Origin: Staphylococcus simulans
Lineage (GTDB): Bacteria > Bacillota > Bacilli > Staphylococcales > Staphylococcaceae
Reading direction: 5' to 3'
DNA: 64,000 bases
Assembly: GCF_002994445.1 (NCBI RefSeq)
Contig: NZ_MRZJ01000005.1
Location: 154,839-218,838, forward strand
Both the position numbers and the translations under genes were made by a program. Positions 60,675 to 64,000 of the stretch are shown here, in pieces; within the stretch, counting starts at the first letter, position 1, and the number at the start of each line of letters is the position of its first letter. Under the pieces are notes generated by a model that was not told the DNA's origin, ran no database searches, and was given only the letters and a program-made list of their open reading frames with translations.

Positions 60675-63600
60675 CAAATACAAGTGCACCGGCACCAGCT
60701 GCTAATGCACATCCTGTAGACAATGTAGAAGGTGTAACGGAACAAGTTTATTCGAAATCGATTCCAGTATATCCAAAATCAGATGTTGCGAAAACAGCTA
60801 AAATGCAGCGCGGTATTTATCAAGCGCGAGAAAGCTTAGGATTGATTGTACCAGCTGGAAAAGAATTTTATATCCGCCAAGCACAAGGCAGCAATGAAGC
60901 TGATTTGCGTGTAGATTTAATGACGAATGATAGATTACAAGTTCGAAATAAAACTGTTTCGCGTGACGGCAGCTGGACTAATATCTCTACAGGTATTGAT
61001 AGTGCCGCATTTGTACGTATTCCTACTGGATTGAATCAACAACCTGTAGTTGAATATTATGTTCAAGACAATGCAGGTGTGACGTTGCCTACTTATCGCA
61101 AAAACGGCGACAAAGCAGCGTTCGATAGTGATTGGGCTGCGCGTGATACAAGTTACGGATATGTAGATGGAGATAAAATTGCATTCTTAGTTCCTAGAGA
61201 AGACCGTGAAAGAATCGCAAATCTGGGTCAAAATCCTGGAAGATGGGGCTTTACGGACTTAGATGACATGATCGGCTATTACGAAGATGTGATTAATCAC
61301 TATGACAAATGGGTCGGATTAAATGATGATATTAATTCTGTACATTACAACGTAGGACAAAAGTACTTTACGATTGCGGATGCGCATGGCCCAGGATTAG
61401 CTTATTATTCTACAAATAACATGGGCTCTAACAACACTTCAATGTCTGGCTACCTTGAAAAAGGCTGGTTAGGTCTTCACGAAGTGGGTCACGGTTATGA
61501 TGGCGCAATGACTTATGATCCTAAAATGGATTTAATTGAAGTAGAAAATAATATCCTAGCAAACCAATACCAAACAGAAGTTATGGGTGTTAATGATGGT
61601 TGGCTGTATGAAGGTAACCAAGAAGGTGTTCAAAAAGGCTTTAATGATAGATTAGTCACTGGTGATTTAAGCTATGCGAACGGAGGCTTTAGAGGACGAC
61701 TTGATTTCATGACGAAAATGGTACGTTTAACAGGAATTGAAGGCTTTACTGATTTGTGGAAAGGGATTCGACAAGAAGAAGCGGATATGGCAAATGCGAG
61801 CAAACCTTTTGCGCAAGATGTACCAAGATGGATCAACACTTATTGGTTAGCTGATAACGGTATTAACGGTACAGCATATTTTGACTTATATAAAATCAAT
61901 CTGCCGCAAACACAAAAAGACCAATTAGATACGTACAATAACACGTACACTTATCCTTTATCACTGTTAATAAACAATCCAGAAGAGCAACAGCGTTTAA
62001 CTCAAAAACTAGGATTATCTACACCATACGAACTCGTAAAATCTTCAGATTTAGCTGATACTAGTGTGCGTGCAGATGCAGAAGTAAGTCTGAACCTTAA
62101 CGGTCAAACCTTACCAGACAATGTCAAAGTAAGCTTGATGGAAGGTACTCAAGAGGTTGCGAGTGCAGAAGTTGTAGACGGCAAGGCAGTCTTCCCTCAA
62201 GTACGTGCTGGTGTATATAAAATCGTAGCGCCATTATCTACAACATATGCTTTACCTGAAAGTGAATATATTGTAGTAAAAGAAAGCGGAGAAAACCAAG
62301 CAGTTTTAAACTATCCTAAAAATGATGATGTGCAAGACAGTGTAACGCAAACTATTTCGTTAAGAGGTTTATCTAATTTTGAATTTGCGTCAGCGAACTA
62401 CAACCCTGACACAAAACAAATTGAATTCAAACAAAATGCAGGACAACCGCATGTTTACTTTACAGATGAGTATGCACACATGACTATTCAAAAAGCAGAC
62501 GGTACAAACGTATTAGATAAATCCTATATTGGTAATCAAAGACTATCATCTGAAACACAAACATTTGATTTAGACTATGGAGATAAAGTAATTGTGCATC
62601 ACCGTGAACCAGCTGCACGTCGTGTCTTAGTTAGAAATGAAACGAAAGAAAATGTTACAGTGCCGCTTGCTGATCAAGAAACAGTGACATACACACTTAC
62701 AGATAAAGGTTTCATTGTCGAGGGTGAAACACAAACTGATGCCAACCGCCGCTATGACGAAGCAATCCAATCTGATGTGGCACAAGTTGCTGCTGCTATT
62801 CAAGCACACCCAGAAAGAGATTACCGCAGTCAATTATTCAAAGTATTCCAGGGCGTAGAATATGCAGATCCGAATATTAAAGCAGAATTGATGAATATAT
62901 TAAATCCGCTTGTTGAAGCATATAGAGTAGATACACCTGTAGTTAATCCGATTGAAGCTGGAAGCACAAGTATCAGCGGTACCGGAGAAGCGGGAAGTAC
63001 GATAACTGTTACATTTAAAAATGGTCAAAAAGCAGAAGTAGAGGTACCTGAAAATGGGCAGTGGACAACACAATTGCCACAAGGAACATCAGTAGAACAT
63101 AACGATGTTACACAAGTGTTTGCTACTGGAAAACACGGTACAGTATCAGAAACAGTATCTGTGAAGGCGTTAGATACAACAACCCCAACAGTGCCGACTA
63201 TTAATAAAGTAGAAGCAGGCACTAGCACAGTATCAGGAACAGCAGAACCATCAAGTACCGTGAAGTTAACATTAGCAGATGGAACTACAAAAGAAGTTGT
63301 GACAGATGCACAAGGTAACTGGACAGCAGAATTCAGTACGCCATTTGTATATCAAGCACCGATTAAAGCAGTATCAACTGATAAGGCTGGAAATGCATCA
63401 CAAGAAGCGACACAAGTAGTTGAAGATACAACAGCGCCGCAAACACCTGTCATCAATAAAGTAGAAGCAGGCACAAATACTGTAACAGGAACAGCAGAAC
63501 CATCAAGTACAGTGAAATTAACATTGGCAGATGGAACTACAAAAGAAGTTGTGACAGATGCACAAGGAAACTGGACAGCAGAATTCAGTACGCCATTTGT

Positions 63601-64000
63601 ATATCAAGCACCGATTAAAGCAGTATCAACTGATAAGGCTGGAAATGCATCACAAGAAGCGACACAAGTAGTTGAAGATACAACAGCGCCACAAACACCT
63701 GTCATCAATAAAGTAGAAGCAGGCACAAATACTGTAACAGGAACAGCAGAACCATCAAGTACTGTGAAGTTAACACTAGCAGATGGAACAACTAAAGAAG
63801 TTGTGACAGATGCACAAGGTAGTTGGACAGCTGAATTCAGTGAGCCATTCGCATATCAAGCTCCAATTAAAGCCATTTCAACAGATAAAGCAGGAAATCA
63901 TTCAACAGAGGCAACCCAAACAGTAGTGGATACAACGGCGCCACAGACACCTGTAATTAACAAAGTAGAGGCAGGCACAAAAGCAGTTTCGGGAACAGCG
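60668..64000 (+). pseudogene. 3' part of the surface protein: M60-like metallopeptidase plus Ig-like repeats (runs off the window)
   Basis: An open frame of 1111 codons with no start of its own. It begins with a linker, then a carbohydrate-binding/M60 N-domain (about 60780-61300), then the zinc peptidase with HEVGHGYDG (61478-61504) and a downstream Glu in IEVEN. This HExxH..E pattern fits the M60/enhancin-like family, which cleaves mucin-type glycoproteins. A beta-rich region follows to about 62940. Next come Ig-like (Big-type) repeats of 84 residues starting with NKVEAGT and containing DTTAPQTP. The window ends within them, so the wall anchor (LPXTG) is not seen. Joined to the 5' fragment it would be a cell-wall protease/adhesin. 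Confidence 0.8.
62948..64000 (+). repeat. Tandem 252-bp repeats encoding Ig-like domains
   Basis: A diverged first unit begins about 62948. Units beginning at 63206, 63458, 63710 and 63962 (each at AAAGTAGA) are exactly 252 bases apart, 84 codons per unit. The units at 63206 and 63458 are nearly identical; the unit at 63710 diverges in its second half. The array continues beyond the window. Confidence 0.92.

Noticed and set aside
60640..60680. Programmed ribosomal frameshift in the surface protein
   Set aside because: There is no slippery heptamer, and no downstream pseudoknot was seen; a base lost from the CCC run is simpler.
62948..64000. Possible CRISPR array from regularly spaced repeats
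   Set aside because: The repeats are 252 bases, contiguous, translate in one frame as Ig-like domains and have no spacers; no cas genes are present.

Overview
This window is the replication-origin region of a low-GC Firmicute chromosome, almost certainly a Staphylococcus. The evidence is the order walR-walK-walH-walI-walJ-rlmH, the rlmH 3' end carrying the SCC attachment sequence, a staphylococcal tandem-lipoprotein (Lpl) gene, a YSIRK-type surface-protein signal, and close protein similarity (recalled, not searched) to S. aureus DnaA, GyrA/B, WalK and SerS. Many details differ from S. aureus, so a coagulase-negative species, possibly of the S. simulans/carnosus group, is likely; the species cannot be fixed from sequence alone.

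Layout. 1-4066: accessory flank beyond the rlmH attachment site, with a glycosyltransferase plus a CDP-glycerol glycerophosphotransferase-like pair, a truncated acetyltransferase remnant and one orphan Lpl gene that has lost its lipobox cysteine. 4068-31981: core genes, mostly on the minus strand: rlmH, walJ, walRKHI, tRNA-Asp and tRNA-Glu, yitT, purA, the DUF2232-gdpP-rplI-dnaC operon, two small membrane proteins, T-box-controlled serS, hutH, nnrD, gyrA, gyrB, recF, yaaA and dnaN. 31982-34243: a bipartite oriC on both sides of dnaA, with an unwinding element (DnaA-trios, GC tract, DnaA boxes) between dnaA and dnaN and a larger DnaA-box cluster between dnaA and rpmH. 34244-39897: rpmH, rnpA, mnmE, mnmG, rsmG, noc on the plus strand.

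39900-58250: a TetR-controlled FtsX-type ABC transporter, two tandem paralogous lipoproteins, a class I aminotransferase with a terminator-like leader, an unexplained array of hairpins sharing an ATCGGG loop, and a methionine operon (metC-metF-metE-mdh) behind a Met T-box but without metI. Then come parB (no parA), an MscS channel, a DUF951 protein and ychF. 58251-64000: an SdpI-like protein, a hypothetical membrane protein and a large YSIRK/M60-peptidase surface protein split by a frameshift, with 84-residue repeats running off the window.

The most interesting signals outside ordinary genes are a DnaA-box cluster between walJ and rlmH (about 29 kb from oriC), a parS site inside walK, paired palindromic operators for the TetR regulator, the triple ATCGGG hairpin array (48007-48166) next to a 17-bp inverted repeat, and the frameshifted adhesin.
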